Under the pieces are notes generated by a model. It saw only the letters and a list, made by a program, of their open reading frames with translations. It was not told the origin of the DNA and ran no database searches. Shown piece by piece: positions 32,982 through 41,322 of a stretch of DNA of 64,000 bases (its first letter is position 1; every line of letters begins with the position of its first letter). This DNA is from Novosphingobium kaempferiae (GTDB lineage Bacteria; Pseudomonadota; Alphaproteobacteria; Sphingomonadales; Sphingomonadaceae). Location: the NCBI RefSeq assembly GCF_021227995.1, contig NZ_CP089301.1, positions 4,154,001-4,218,000 of the forward strand, in the 5' to 3' direction. Both the position numbers and the translations under genes were made by a program.

Positions 32982-33908
32982 TTACTTATACTCGATGAGC
33001 TCGATACGACGCGCGCCAGTATTCGCCCGCTGGCGGCGGCTCCAGTAATCGAGCTGGCCCTGGAGATGCGGCAGCTTGCCCAGCGTGAGCCAGGTCGCCT
33101 GCAAGGCATCCTTGCGCTGGCGGATGCGCAGCCAGAGCAGCGGCCACAGCATCCACGCGGGTGGCAGCGACCACACGATGTTGCTCAGTACCTTGCGGCG
33201 CAGGTCGCGCCCCGCCTCGGCATCCTGAGACCCGCGCATCGCCAGCGCTTCGGCGGTCGCATAGCCACTGCGGCGATTGCGCTGCCACCACTGGCCGAAG
33301 CGGGTCATCCCCGCATCGTGGATGGTCATGTCGCCCTCGATCCGGCGGATCAGCCAGCCGCGCCGCCGCATGCGGTGGCACATGTCGGGCTCCTCCCCGG
33401 CGATCAGCGTCTCGTCGAAGCCGCGCACGCCCTCCAGCGCGGCGATGCGGAACAGCGCGTCGCCGCCCACGGATTCCGCAAGGCCGACCGGGGTGTTCCA
33501 CTCGTGCTCGCACAGGCGGTTGTAGCGGCTGGCGTCGGGCGCGCGTTCGCGGCGACGGCCGCAGACGGCGGCGAGCCGGTCGTCGGCGAGCAGCGCGGCC
33601 AGCGCCTTGTCCAGCCAGCCGGGGATGAGTTCGCAGTCGCCGTCGATGAAGTGGACGAGTTCAAGTCCGGGATCGTCGCGCAGCAGCCGTTCCCATCCGG
33701 CATTGCGCGCCCGCGCCGCCGTGAAGGGCTGTGCAGGGTCAAGCTCGACCACCGGGAGCCCCCGCGCCTTGGCACGCGCCACGCTGCCGTCGGTGGAGCC
33801 GGAATCGACGTAGACCGCGCGCTGGTGCGTGCGCATCACGCTGTCGATGCACAAGTCCAGCCGCGCGCCCTCGTTGCGGCCGATGATGACGAAGCCGACC
33901 GGGTTCAC
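32982..33908 (-). CDS. Family 2 glycosyltransferase
   Basis: About 308 residues of GT-A type. VGFVIIGRNEGARLDLCIDS opens the nucleotide-binding half, VYVDSGSTDGSV follows, and FIDGDCELIPGW carries the metal-binding acidic motif. The C-terminal half has a Trp-rich hydrophobic segment (WSLPPAWMLWPLLWLRI) that may contact the membrane. The start is the GTG at 33908 (VNPVGFV). It overlaps the stop of the upstream glycosyltransferase (GTGA), giving coupled translation. In-frame codons further upstream are out-of-family. It probably builds the exopolysaccharide repeat unit. Its stop lies 132 bp before the NRPS gene. Confidence 0.88.
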   Translation of the reverse strand: MNPVGFVIIGRNEGARLDLCIDSVMRTHQRAVYVDSGSTDGSVARAKARGLPVVELDPAQPFTAARARNAGWERLLRDDPGLELVHFIDGDCELIPGWLDKALAALLADDRLAAVCGRRRERAPDASRYNRLCEHEWNTPVGLAESVGGDALFRIAALEGVRGFDETLIAGEEPDMCHRMRRRGWLIRRIEGDMTIHDAGMTRFGQWWQRNRRSGYATAEALAMRGSQDAEAGRDLRRKVLSNIVWSLPPAWMLWPLLWLRIRQRKDALQATWLTLGKLPHLQGQLDYWSRRQRANTGARRIELIEYK

Positions 33909-35074
33909 GGCAGGCGCTCCGTCCGGTTCCACTGCCGCTCGCGCCGGGTTACGAACTGGGCGATCAGCGGCATCTTCCAGAACACGTAGCCAGGGATCTC
34001 GCGCAGTACCGAAAGCGGCAGCATGTCGCGTCCGTGGTGCCCCCATGCGCGCGACACGCCCAGCGCCGCCGCGACCTGCGTCGCCAGCAGCGCGAGGAAC
34101 GGCGTCGATGTCGGCCCCGCCAGCGCCAGTACCAGCGCCGATGCCGCCAATGAGCACAGGCCCAGCAGCACCGTCGGCGGCACCATGAGGTCGAGCGCGA
34201 CCAGCGCCAGCGCCGGACGGCGCAGCGCGCCCGCCAGCAGCCGGGGCACGTAGCGCCCGGCGGTCTGCATCATGCCGTGCTCCCAGCGGCGGCGCTGGCT
34301 GCCGGTGCCCTCGACCGTGCTGGTCGCGCTGAGCACCTGCGCGCGCGGCTCCACCACGACGCGATGCCCGGCCAGCAACAGGTCGAGCCCCATCTCCAGA
34401 TCCTCGACCAGCGAGCCGCCCGGCCAGCGCATGTTGAGGAACATGGCGCGCGGGAAGGCCATGCCCGAGCCGTGGAGCAGCGCCGCACCGGACAGCCGCT
34501 CAAGCCCCTGCTGGCGCACGAGGTTCTTGATGAGGAACGCGAAGCTGGAAATCCGCACGATCGCGCCCGCATCGCCCGGCGCGTCGAGGAGGAACCGGCC
34601 CTGCACCGCCGCGTCGCGCACCGCCGCCGTCGCCGCGAGCACGGGGAGCGAGCCCGGCGAGACGCGGCAGTCGGCATCGAGGACGATGACCGTGCGCGGC
34701 TCGGGGCGATGCCTGGCGATGAAACCGCGCGCGAACTCCAGTGCATAGCCCTTGCCGCGCAGGACGGGGTCGCAGCGCTCTATGACGGTCGCACCGAGCG
34801 CGCGGGCGCGCTGCGCGGTGTCGTCGGTGCAGTTGTCCGCGACTACCAGCAGTTCGTCGCCCTCGCGCAGTTGCGCCCGCGCTGTGCGCACGCTCGCCTC
34901 GATCCCGGCTGCCTCGTCATGCGCGGGCATGACCACGATGAACGAAGGTGTCTCCGTAGTTGCCACAGCCGGGCGCCTGTGCGCACCGGCAAGGCATTCG
35001 AGCGCGAGCACCGCAGTCGGCAGGCCCGCCGCCGCTGCAGTCCCCCAGGCCAGTACCGAGCCGAGCAACGCCAT
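33905..35074 (-). CDS. Membrane-bound family 2 glycosyltransferase
   Basis: About 389 residues. An N-terminal membrane segment (LLGSVLAWGTAAAAGLPTAV) is followed by a GT-A core: IVVMPAHDEAAGIEASV, VVADNCTDDTA, VLDADCRVSPGSL, GGSLVEDLEMGLDLLL and QRRRWEHG, the QxxRW processivity motif. Two or three C-terminal TM helices follow. This is the layout of polymerising beta-glycosyltransferases such as hyaluronan- or cellulose-type synthases. ATG 35074 has AGGGGG six bases upstream, and ATG 35113 has no ribosome site. It is first of the coupled glycosyltransferase pair, divergent from the flippase gene. Confidence 0.88.
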   Translation of the reverse strand: MALLGSVLAWGTAAAAGLPTAVLALECLAGAHRRPAVATTETPSFIVVMPAHDEAAGIEASVRTARAQLREGDELLVVADNCTDDTAQRARALGATVIERCDPVLRGKGYALEFARGFIARHRPEPRTVIVLDADCRVSPGSLPVLAATAAVRDAAVQGRFLLDAPGDAGAIVRISSFAFLIKNLVRQQGLERLSGAALLHGSGMAFPRAMFLNMRWPGGSLVEDLEMGLDLLLAGHRVVVEPRAQVLSATSTVEGTGSQRRRWEHGMMQTAGRYVPRLLAGALRRPALALVALDLMVPPTVLLGLCSLAASALVLALAGPTSTPFLALLATQVAAALGVSRAWGHHGRDMLPLSVLREIPGYVFWKMPLIAQFVTRRERQWNRTERLP

Positions 35075-35251
35075 CTGATCCCCCTGCAAGGCGCCCCCCG
35101 GCGCAATCTCCATGCGGGGCAGGATAGGGAGGCCCCCTGCACGGGTGCAGACATGAAACTCCCTTGGAAGTTCTCATGATCGACACCCCCCAAGCCCTGC
35201 CAATAGACTTGGGCGCGAAGCTTCCTCGTGTTTCCCAAGGAGAATTGCCGC

Positions 35252-35344
35252 GTGCATATCGGGCTCTGCTCAACCCGTCGGCCGCTTGCGGACCGTGCCG
35301 ATGGCCTGATCGGCCACGCCGTCGAAGCGCGCGCGCCGCGATGA
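35252..35344 (+). CDS. Possible 30-residue leader peptide coupled to the flippase gene
   Basis: GTG at 35252 has AAGGAGA eight bases upstream, the best ribosome site in the gap. The frame encodes 30 residues starting VHIGLCSTRRPL and stops with a TGA that overlaps the ATG of the flippase gene (ATGA). The flippase start itself has only a weak ribosome site, so translation may depend on this short frame. It has no recognisable family. It could be chance, but signal strength and exact coupling favour a translated leader. Confidence 0.45.
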   Translation: MHIGLCSTRRPLADRADGLIGHAVEARAPR

Positions 35345-36723
35345 CCGCGCAAGCCTCCAACGCCGAATGGCCGGCGCTCCGTCCCGGCCTGTTCACGCGC
35401 CTGCGCGGCACGGCGCTGCGCGACACCAACGTGGTGTTCGCCTCGGTCATCATCAACAACCTGCTGCGCGCGGTCAGCAGCATGATCCTGACCCGGCTGC
35501 TCGCGCCCGAGGTGTTCGGCATCTCGGGTGTGATCGCATCGCTGCAGTTGACCATCGTGCTGGCGAGCGACCTCGGCTTCCAGAGCTTCGTCGTGCGGCA
35601 GAAGGACGGCGACCGGAAGCGCTTCCTCGATACGGTATGGACCGTCTCGCTGATCCGCTCGGTGGTGCTTACCGCCGTGCTGGCGCTGCTGGCGATCCCG
35701 GTGTCGCACGCGCTGGGACGGCCCGAGCTGGCCCCGATGATCGCCGCCGCATCGCTGCTGTTCACGGTGGACGGCTTCGCCTCGACCAGCCTGTTCTCCG
35801 CGCTGCGCAACCGGCGCATCCTGCGGCTGTCGAGCGTCGAGATCCTCGCGCTCGTCGTGCAGATCGCGGTGAGCGCCGCGATCGCGTGGCAGTGGCCGAC
35901 CTACTGGGCCATCCTCGGCGGGATGCTGGCGGGCACGATCCTCAAGGTGACGCTGAGCTACCTGATCTTCCCCGATGGCAAGCGGTCCTTCGCGCTGGAG
36001 CGCGAGACGCTGCGCGAACTCTGGGCGTTCTCGCGCTACATCACCGGGTCGAGCCTCATCTACCTGCTGGTCTCGCAGTGCGACAAGATGGTGCTGGCAA
36101 AGTTCATGCCGCTCGACCATTTCGGCTTCTACGTGCTGGCGGGCAACCTCGCCTCCGCGCCGCTGGCCTTCGCGAGCAACTACACCAGCCGCGTGCTCTA
36201 TCCGGCCTATGCCGCGCTCTGGCGCGAGGGGGCGGCGGACCTCAGGGGCAAGTTCTACGCGCGGCGGCGCATTCCCTCGCTGCTCTACGCCACGGCGGCA
36301 GGCGGGATCATCGGCAGCGCGCCGCTCATCATCGGCATCTTCTACGACGCGTCCTATGCAGAGACGGCGCTCTACATGCAGATCCTCTGCATCTCCTCGC
36401 TGCTGGCGATGCCGTCCAACGCCGCACATGAGAGCCTGATCGCCACCGGCGGCGTCAGCGCCTACCTTGAAGCCAACACCGGCAAGCTGGTCTGGCTGGC
36501 CGTGGTCGGCACCCTCGCCTACCTCGGCTTCGGCGAGATGGGGCTGGTCGTCACGGTGGGGCTGCTCGAACTGCCCGCGCTGCTGCTCAAGTGGCGGCGG
36601 ATGTTCAAGGTGGGGCTACTCGACCTCTGGCAGGAGGGCCTGTTCCTCGCTGCGGGATTGGGCGGCGTGCTGCTCGGCATGGGCGCGGATCTGGTGCTGT
36701 CTCCGGTCCTGGCGGGGCTGTGA
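35341..36723 (+). CDS. Polysaccharide flippase (Wzx/MATE-like)
   Basis: About 460 residues with 12 or more membrane segments of the PST/MOP flippase family. ASVIINNLLRAVSSMILTRLLAPEVFGISGV is the family N-terminus, and QCDKMVLAKFMPLDHFGFYVLAGNLA is the mid-protein block. It moves undecaprenyl-linked repeat units across the inner membrane. I chose the ATG at 35341 (MTAQASNAEW), because residues encoded before it are Arg/Pro-rich and unlike the family. It overlaps the short leader frame and, at the 3' end, the next glycosyltransferase (TGATG). Confidence 0.9.
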   Translation: MTAQASNAEWPALRPGLFTRLRGTALRDTNVVFASVIINNLLRAVSSMILTRLLAPEVFGISGVIASLQLTIVLASDLGFQSFVVRQKDGDRKRFLDTVWTVSLIRSVVLTAVLALLAIPVSHALGRPELAPMIAAASLLFTVDGFASTSLFSALRNRRILRLSSVEILALVVQIAVSAAIAWQWPTYWAILGGMLAGTILKVTLSYLIFPDGKRSFALERETLRELWAFSRYITGSSLIYLLVSQCDKMVLAKFMPLDHFGFYVLAGNLASAPLAFASNYTSRVLYPAYAALWREGAADLRGKFYARRRIPSLLYATAAGGIIGSAPLIIGIFYDASYAETALYMQILCISSLLAMPSNAAHESLIATGGVSAYLEANTGKLVWLAVVGTLAYLGFGEMGLVVTVGLLELPALLLKWRRMFKVGLLDLWQEGLFLAAGLGGVLLGMGADLVLSPVLAGL

Positions 36724-37991
36724 TGAACGCGCCGCTCCGCGCAGGCACGCTGACCGGCGCGCAGCCGGTGCAGGACGACACGCTGCTCATCTACGCGCCG
36801 GTGCCACTGCACCGCGACGCGCAGGGCGGGCTGATGGTGGAGGCGCAGGCGGTGAACGGGCTGCGCCTCTGGGCCGCGAACTTCGCGCGCGTCATCGTCA
36901 TGATGCCGCTGAGCCCCGATCCCGCGCCGGTCGGCTGGGTGCCGGTGGCGGATACGGGATCGAAGCTCGACCGCGTGCGCTTCGAGGCGCTGCCGATGGC
37001 CTACCGGCCCGACCAGTTCCTGCGGCAACTGCCCGCGACGCGCCGCCGCATCGCCGCGCTGATCGCCGAGGCGCGCTGGCTCAGCTTCGCGATCGGCGGC
37101 CTGTTCGGGGACTGGGGCGCGGTGGCGGGCTTCACCGCCAAGGCCATGGACCGCCCCTTCGCCGTCTGGACCGACCGCGTGGAATCCGAAGTCGTGCGCC
37201 GCAGCGCCCATGTCGGCCCGTGGAAGGAACGACTGCGCGCGCGGCTGACGCACCGCCCGATGGCGCGGCTGGAACGTGCGGTGATCCGCCGCGCCTCGCT
37301 CGGCCTGTTCCACGGCAAGGAAACATACGACGCCTATGCGCCGTTCGCCTCCGGCCCGGCGGAGATCGTCCACGACATCCATATCGCACCGGACGACCAT
37401 CTTGCGCCCCAGCGCCTCGCCATGAAGGCAGGCGCGGCGGCGGAAGGCCCCTTGCGCATCGTCTATGCCGGGCGCGCCGATCCCATGAAGGGGCCGCTCG
37501 ACTGGATCGAGGTGCTGGAACGGCTTGCCGCGATGGACGTCGACTTCCATGCCCGCTGGCTCGGCGACGGGTCGGAGCGGCCGGAGATGCTGGCGCGGGT
37601 CGCCAAGGCCGGTCTCCAGTCCCGCGTCGAGATGCCGGGCTTCGTCAACGACCGGACCGAAATCCTGGAGGAGCTGCGCCGCGCACATGTCTTCCAGTTC
37701 TGCCACCTGACCCCGGAATCACCCCGCTGTCTCATTGAGGCACTGGCTTCGGGCTGTCCGATCGCTGGCTATACGAGCGCCTACCCGGCCGACCTCATCG
37801 CCGCGCATGGCGGCGGCGTGCTCGTTCCGCTGGGCGACACGGCGGCACTTGCCCGGGAACTGGCAGCACTGAGCGCTGACCGGGCGCGGCTTTCACGGTT
37901 GATCCTCAAGGCCTCCGCCGACGGCGCGCCGTTCACGGACGAGCATGTCTTCCAGCACCGCAGCGAAGTGATCCGCCGCCACCTCGGCTGA
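36723..37991 (+). CDS. Family 4-type glycosyltransferase (GT-B)
   Basis: 422 residues. The C-terminal half carries the GT-B donor-binding features: RIVYAGRADPMKGPLDWIEVLERL, VEMPGFVNDRTEILEELRRAHVF, and a GT4-like TPESPRCLIEALASGCPIAGY block, where the glutamates contact the sugar nucleotide. The N-terminal half is less conserved. Start overlap with the flippase stop (TGATG) gives coupled expression. It probably adds one sugar of the exopolysaccharide repeat in the cytoplasm. A strong terminator hairpin begins 11 bp after the stop codon. Confidence 0.86.
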   Translation: MNAPLRAGTLTGAQPVQDDTLLIYAPVPLHRDAQGGLMVEAQAVNGLRLWAANFARVIVMMPLSPDPAPVGWVPVADTGSKLDRVRFEALPMAYRPDQFLRQLPATRRRIAALIAEARWLSFAIGGLFGDWGAVAGFTAKAMDRPFAVWTDRVESEVVRRSAHVGPWKERLRARLTHRPMARLERAVIRRASLGLFHGKETYDAYAPFASGPAEIVHDIHIAPDDHLAPQRLAMKAGAAAEGPLRIVYAGRADPMKGPLDWIEVLERLAAMDVDFHARWLGDGSERPEMLARVAKAGLQSRVEMPGFVNDRTEILEELRRAHVFQFCHLTPESPRCLIEALASGCPIAGYTSAYPADLIAAHGGGVLVPLGDTAALARELAALSADRARLSRLILKASADGAPFTDEHVFQHRSEVIRRHLG

Positions 37992-38001
37992 GCGGTTTCG
38001 G

Positions 38002-38041
38002 CATACGAAAGGGCGCCGCTTGAACGGCGCCCTTTCGTATG
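38002..38041. terminator. 17-bp perfect stem, terminator of the flippase-GT operon
   Basis: CATACGAAAGGGCGCCG and its exact inverse, ending at 38041, enclose a 6-base loop. The outer stem is A/T-containing (ACGAAA/TTTCGT), so U-rich 3' sequence is present within the stem on both strands. It lies between convergent operons and could serve both. Confidence 0.75.
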
Positions 38042-38066
38042 CGGTCTATCCTTCGACACCACCCCT

Positions 38067-38153
38067 CGTCATTGCGAGCGTAGCGAAGCAATCCAGCGAC
38101 CCAATGGAACGTAGGGGCTGACCATGGATTGCTTCGCTACGCTCGCAATGACG
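38067..38153. repeat. Palindromic repeat (CGTCATTGCGAGCG family)
   Basis: CGTCATTGCGAGCGTAGCGA to TCGCTACGCTCGCAATGACG, a near-perfect copy with a 30-base centre. It lies between convergent genes, just after the terminator stem and 18 bp from the stop codon of the Wzy-like gene. Confidence 0.9.
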
Positions 38154-38170
38154 ACAACGCGGATCTCGCC

Positions 38171-39766
38171 CTAAGCCGGTGCAAGACCCGGCTGGCCACT
38201 GACGGGCGGATAGTGCTGCACCGCTGGCGGGCGCGGGTATGCCGGGATCTCCCGCGCGTGAGCCCTGCTCACCGCCCGGATCGCGGCGGCGAAGCCCATG
38301 AAGCCGATCGTCAGGTACGACATGCGGGTCGCGAAGAAAGTGAAGAACAGCGTCGCGCCAAGTGCCGCAAGACTGCCGAACACGAAGGCCGCCGGGGCGC
38401 CGGTCCCCAGCATCATCTCGGTGCGCCGCATCCGCCACAGGTACATCAGCGGCGCTGCTAGGTTCCACACGAAGATCGTCAACCCGATGATCCCGGAGAC
38501 GAGCGCGAACCACAGGAACGTGTTCACGTAGTCGATGATGCCTTCGCCCTGCCGCATGTCGTCCAGCCGGATTTCAAGCTCGGGGCGCGAGAAGCCGATG
38601 ATCGGGCTGTCCCAGAACTCCTCGACCCCTCGCTCCAGCAGCTGGCGACGGTAATCGGCAGTGTCGCTCGCCTGTCCCGACAGGCCGAGCGAGTCTGAAA
38701 ACGACGGCCACATGTTCGCCGCCGCCAGGATCAGCATCAGCGCCACCCCCGTCGGCGCGAACTTGCGCACCAGCGCACCCCAGCGCCCGAGGAACATGTC
38801 GCCCAGCAGCACGGCGATGCCGAGCGCGACCCAGGCGTTGCGCGATTGCGGCGCGGAGGCTCCGAGAAACGCGATGAGGCACAGCAGGCCGTGGCGCACG
38901 CGGGTGCGGAAGTCGTCGCGCAGCAGCCACAGGGCGAACAGGCACAGGATCATGACCAGCGCGATCGAGGTCGGCTCGTTGAACGGTCCACCCGGCCGCA
39001 TGAAGGCGCCGCGCGACTTCACGACCAGCAGCATCGGGATCGCGTAGTGCCAGTACAGTTCGTTGTACATCGGCCAGCTTTCCCACATCTCGAAGGCGAG
39101 GATGCCGGATATCGCCACGCCCGAGGCGGCAAACCAGCGCATCGCGCTGCGCATCGAGGCGGCGTCCTTCAGCCCGCGGCTGAGGATGTAGTACGGCAGC
39201 CCGAAGTCCAGTCCGATGTTGATCGTGGTGCGCAGGAAATGCGTTGCGCTGGTATCGCGCGCGGAGGCGAAGACCAGCACCAGAAGCAGCAGGACCACAC
39301 GCAGGTCGTCCCCGCCCGCGATCCGCGCCCGGCTCGGCGCGATCAGCAGCGCAACGGTGGCGCCGATCGCCAGCGCGTCATGCACGCCGATGTCGAACAG
39401 CTTGATCCCGGCAAGGTCCACCGACAGGTCGAGCCCCGGCAGCAGCAGCAGGCTGTGCAGGTAGACCCCCGCGATCTGGTCCGGGCGCGACGCGAACATC
39501 GGCACCCACATCAGCATCACGAAGTAGAGCATCCACACGTTCGGGATGATCCACGCGACGGCGGGCATGAAGAAGGTGATGAGGATCGCCCGCACCGCCA
39601 TCTCCTGCCGGTACGGCTCGCGCAGGCAGGATGCGAAGTACATCACGCAGGCCGTGCTGATGCAGGCGCCGTAGAAGCCCGGCTTGGCGATGGCGAAAAG
39701 GATGGCTGTCGTCGCCAGCATCGCCAGTATGGCGAGCGGCGGCAGCGACGATTTCTTCTGGGTCAA
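38171..39766 (-). CDS. O-antigen polymerase/ligase-like membrane protein (Wzy-like)
   Basis: About 531 residues with ten or more membrane segments. A long soluble loop (SDSLGLSGQASDTADYRRQL; VEEFWDSPIIGFSRPELE) contains the Wzy_C-type region seen in O-antigen ligases and polymerases. The start is a TTG whose bases overlap the stop codon of the upstream gene (TTGA), with CTGGAGG seven bases before it. Coupled translation is therefore likely. It probably polymerises exopolysaccharide repeat units at the periplasmic face. Sequence alone cannot separate polymerase from ligase. Confidence 0.82.
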   Translation of the reverse strand: MTQKKSSLPPLAILAMLATTAILFAIAKPGFYGACISTACVMYFASCLREPYRQEMAVRAILITFFMPAVAWIIPNVWMLYFVMLMWVPMFASRPDQIAGVYLHSLLLLPGLDLSVDLAGIKLFDIGVHDALAIGATVALLIAPSRARIAGGDDLRVVLLLLVLVFASARDTSATHFLRTTINIGLDFGLPYYILSRGLKDAASMRSAMRWFAASGVAISGILAFEMWESWPMYNELYWHYAIPMLLVVKSRGAFMRPGGPFNEPTSIALVMILCLFALWLLRDDFRTRVRHGLLCLIAFLGASAPQSRNAWVALGIAVLLGDMFLGRWGALVRKFAPTGVALMLILAAANMWPSFSDSLGLSGQASDTADYRRQLLERGVEEFWDSPIIGFSRPELEIRLDDMRQGEGIIDYVNTFLWFALVSGIIGLTIFVWNLAAPLMYLWRMRRTEMMLGTGAPAAFVFGSLAALGATLFFTFFATRMSYLTIGFMGFAAAIRAVSRAHAREIPAYPRPPAVQHYPPVSGQPGLAPA

Positions 39767-41298
39767 CGGCTTGCCTCCAGGAAGCGGCGCACGGCGGACA
39801 GCTTGGGCGCTTCGGCGATCGGCTGTCCGCCGTATTCGCGCAGCCCCCAGGCGCCGTATTCGGAGATAGGCGAGGTCGATGCGTAGAGCATCATCGTGTC
39901 GCCAAAGCGGTTGCGCCACCCGGTCAGGTAGCGGGTGTAGACTTCGCCCATGCGCGGGTCGCGCTGCACTGCGCGGGCGAGCGCGAGATCGCGCGTGACG
40001 AGGTGCTGGCCGCCTTCATAAGTGATGTAGCGCTTGCCGAACTCCGCCGCGATGTCGTGATTCTCGGCCGCCATGGCGAAAGTACGGTCGATCACCCCCG
40101 GCATCTCGGCAAAGACGCGATCGGTGTCGTTCGCGCGGTAGCTCTCCATGTCGAGCCACAGGTAAGGCGCGGTCGCCAGCGCATCGACCCACTCGGCGGT
40201 GTCGCGGAACTCCAGCACCATGCGCGCGAAGGCGGGGTTGGCGTTCTGCGTCGCGCAGACGCGGACCAGCGCGCCCGGACGGTCGGCGAAGACCTGCGTC
40301 CAGATGCGCATCGTCTCGGTCACGCGCTCGGCATAGCGCTCCATCGTGGCGCGCTCGTCGTTCCCGGCACCGAGCCCGCGCGCGAGTCCCTCGCGCTTGG
40401 CATCCTCGGTCGCCTCGAACATCGTGTTCCAGACTTCGTTGCCCAGTTCGACGTAGATCCGGTTGCCCGGCTCCAGCCGGTCGTGAACCAATTGCGCGAA
40501 GCCGCGGACATAGGCCTCGTCGGCATGGTAGGGCATCGTGAACCACGCGTCGGCGTGGACCACGTTGGCAAGGTCCACCATGTCCTCGACCGAGGCACCC
40601 GCAGGCCCCGCCTGGCTCGAGGCCTCGGGCAGCGCGCGCTCGCTCCACGGCAGGCGCGCGTTGTCGTTGGTGCGCTGCCAGTCCATGAAACGCAGTACCT
40701 CGAAGCCTTCGACGGATTCGAGGAAGTCGGGATCGAAACGCGCGCCCGGCGGCGTGCCGGCCTTGCGGCAGTCGATATCGCGCAAGGGATCGCGCGGATC
40801 GGTGCGGGTGATCTCGATCCACCCCATCTCGTCTTCCTTGCCGGTCGGCGTCACCATCAACTCGATGCTCTGCGGCCCCCGCCCGGTGATCTGCGCCACG
40901 CCGTCCGCGTTCAGTTCCCCGCTGCCGAGGTACGTGCAGCGCACCCGCACCGCGCGGTAGGGCGCGGGCGGCAGCACCAGCAAGCGCGGCGCGGTCTGGC
41001 CGGGCTCAAGGTGCGTGACCCAGCCGAGCCGGTCGATCTGGCCCGCCGGCATCGGCGTCCACCCTTCCCCGCGCGACTGGAACCACTCGCTCTGCTCGAT
41101 GAGGTTGGAGAAGACCTGCTGGCGATTGTACCACTGCAGGTTGAACAAGTTGATCCCGATGGTGGTCTCCGGCGCGGGGCCGACCCGCACCGAGCGCAGT
41201 TCCGCACCCCCCGCCGCCTGCCACGCGCCGCCCAGATGGAACAGCACGGGCAGCGACAGCGCCGCTCCTGCAAGGATCGCCAGTGCCACGCGGTTCAT
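39763..41298 (-). CDS. Exported glycosidase-like protein of clan GH-A fold
   Basis: About 511 residues. The N-terminal MNRVALAILAGAALSLPVLF is a signal peptide or anchor. The barrel carries YVELGNEVWNTMF, where Asn-Glu is the clan GH-A acid/base motif, and YITYEGGQHLV, where Glu fits the nucleophile on strand 7. I cannot assign a GH family. The ATG at 41298 follows GGGGGCG. The gene lies between wecG and the Wzy-like gene, with coupled translation to the latter. It may trim or release nascent exopolysaccharide in the periplasm, as dedicated glycanases do in other EPS loci. This is inferred. Confidence 0.75.
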   Translation of the reverse strand: MNRVALAILAGAALSLPVLFHLGGAWQAAGGAELRSVRVGPAPETTIGINLFNLQWYNRQQVFSNLIEQSEWFQSRGEGWTPMPAGQIDRLGWVTHLEPGQTAPRLLVLPPAPYRAVRVRCTYLGSGELNADGVAQITGRGPQSIELMVTPTGKEDEMGWIEITRTDPRDPLRDIDCRKAGTPPGARFDPDFLESVEGFEVLRFMDWQRTNDNARLPWSERALPEASSQAGPAGASVEDMVDLANVVHADAWFTMPYHADEAYVRGFAQLVHDRLEPGNRIYVELGNEVWNTMFEATEDAKREGLARGLGAGNDERATMERYAERVTETMRIWTQVFADRPGALVRVCATQNANPAFARMVLEFRDTAEWVDALATAPYLWLDMESYRANDTDRVFAEMPGVIDRTFAMAAENHDIAAEFGKRYITYEGGQHLVTRDLALARAVQRDPRMGEVYTRYLTGWRNRFGDTMMLYASTSPISEYGAWGLREYGGQPIAEAPKLSAVRRFLEASR

Positions 41299-41322
41299 GA
41301 AACGCCCCCGATCATGAACCAC

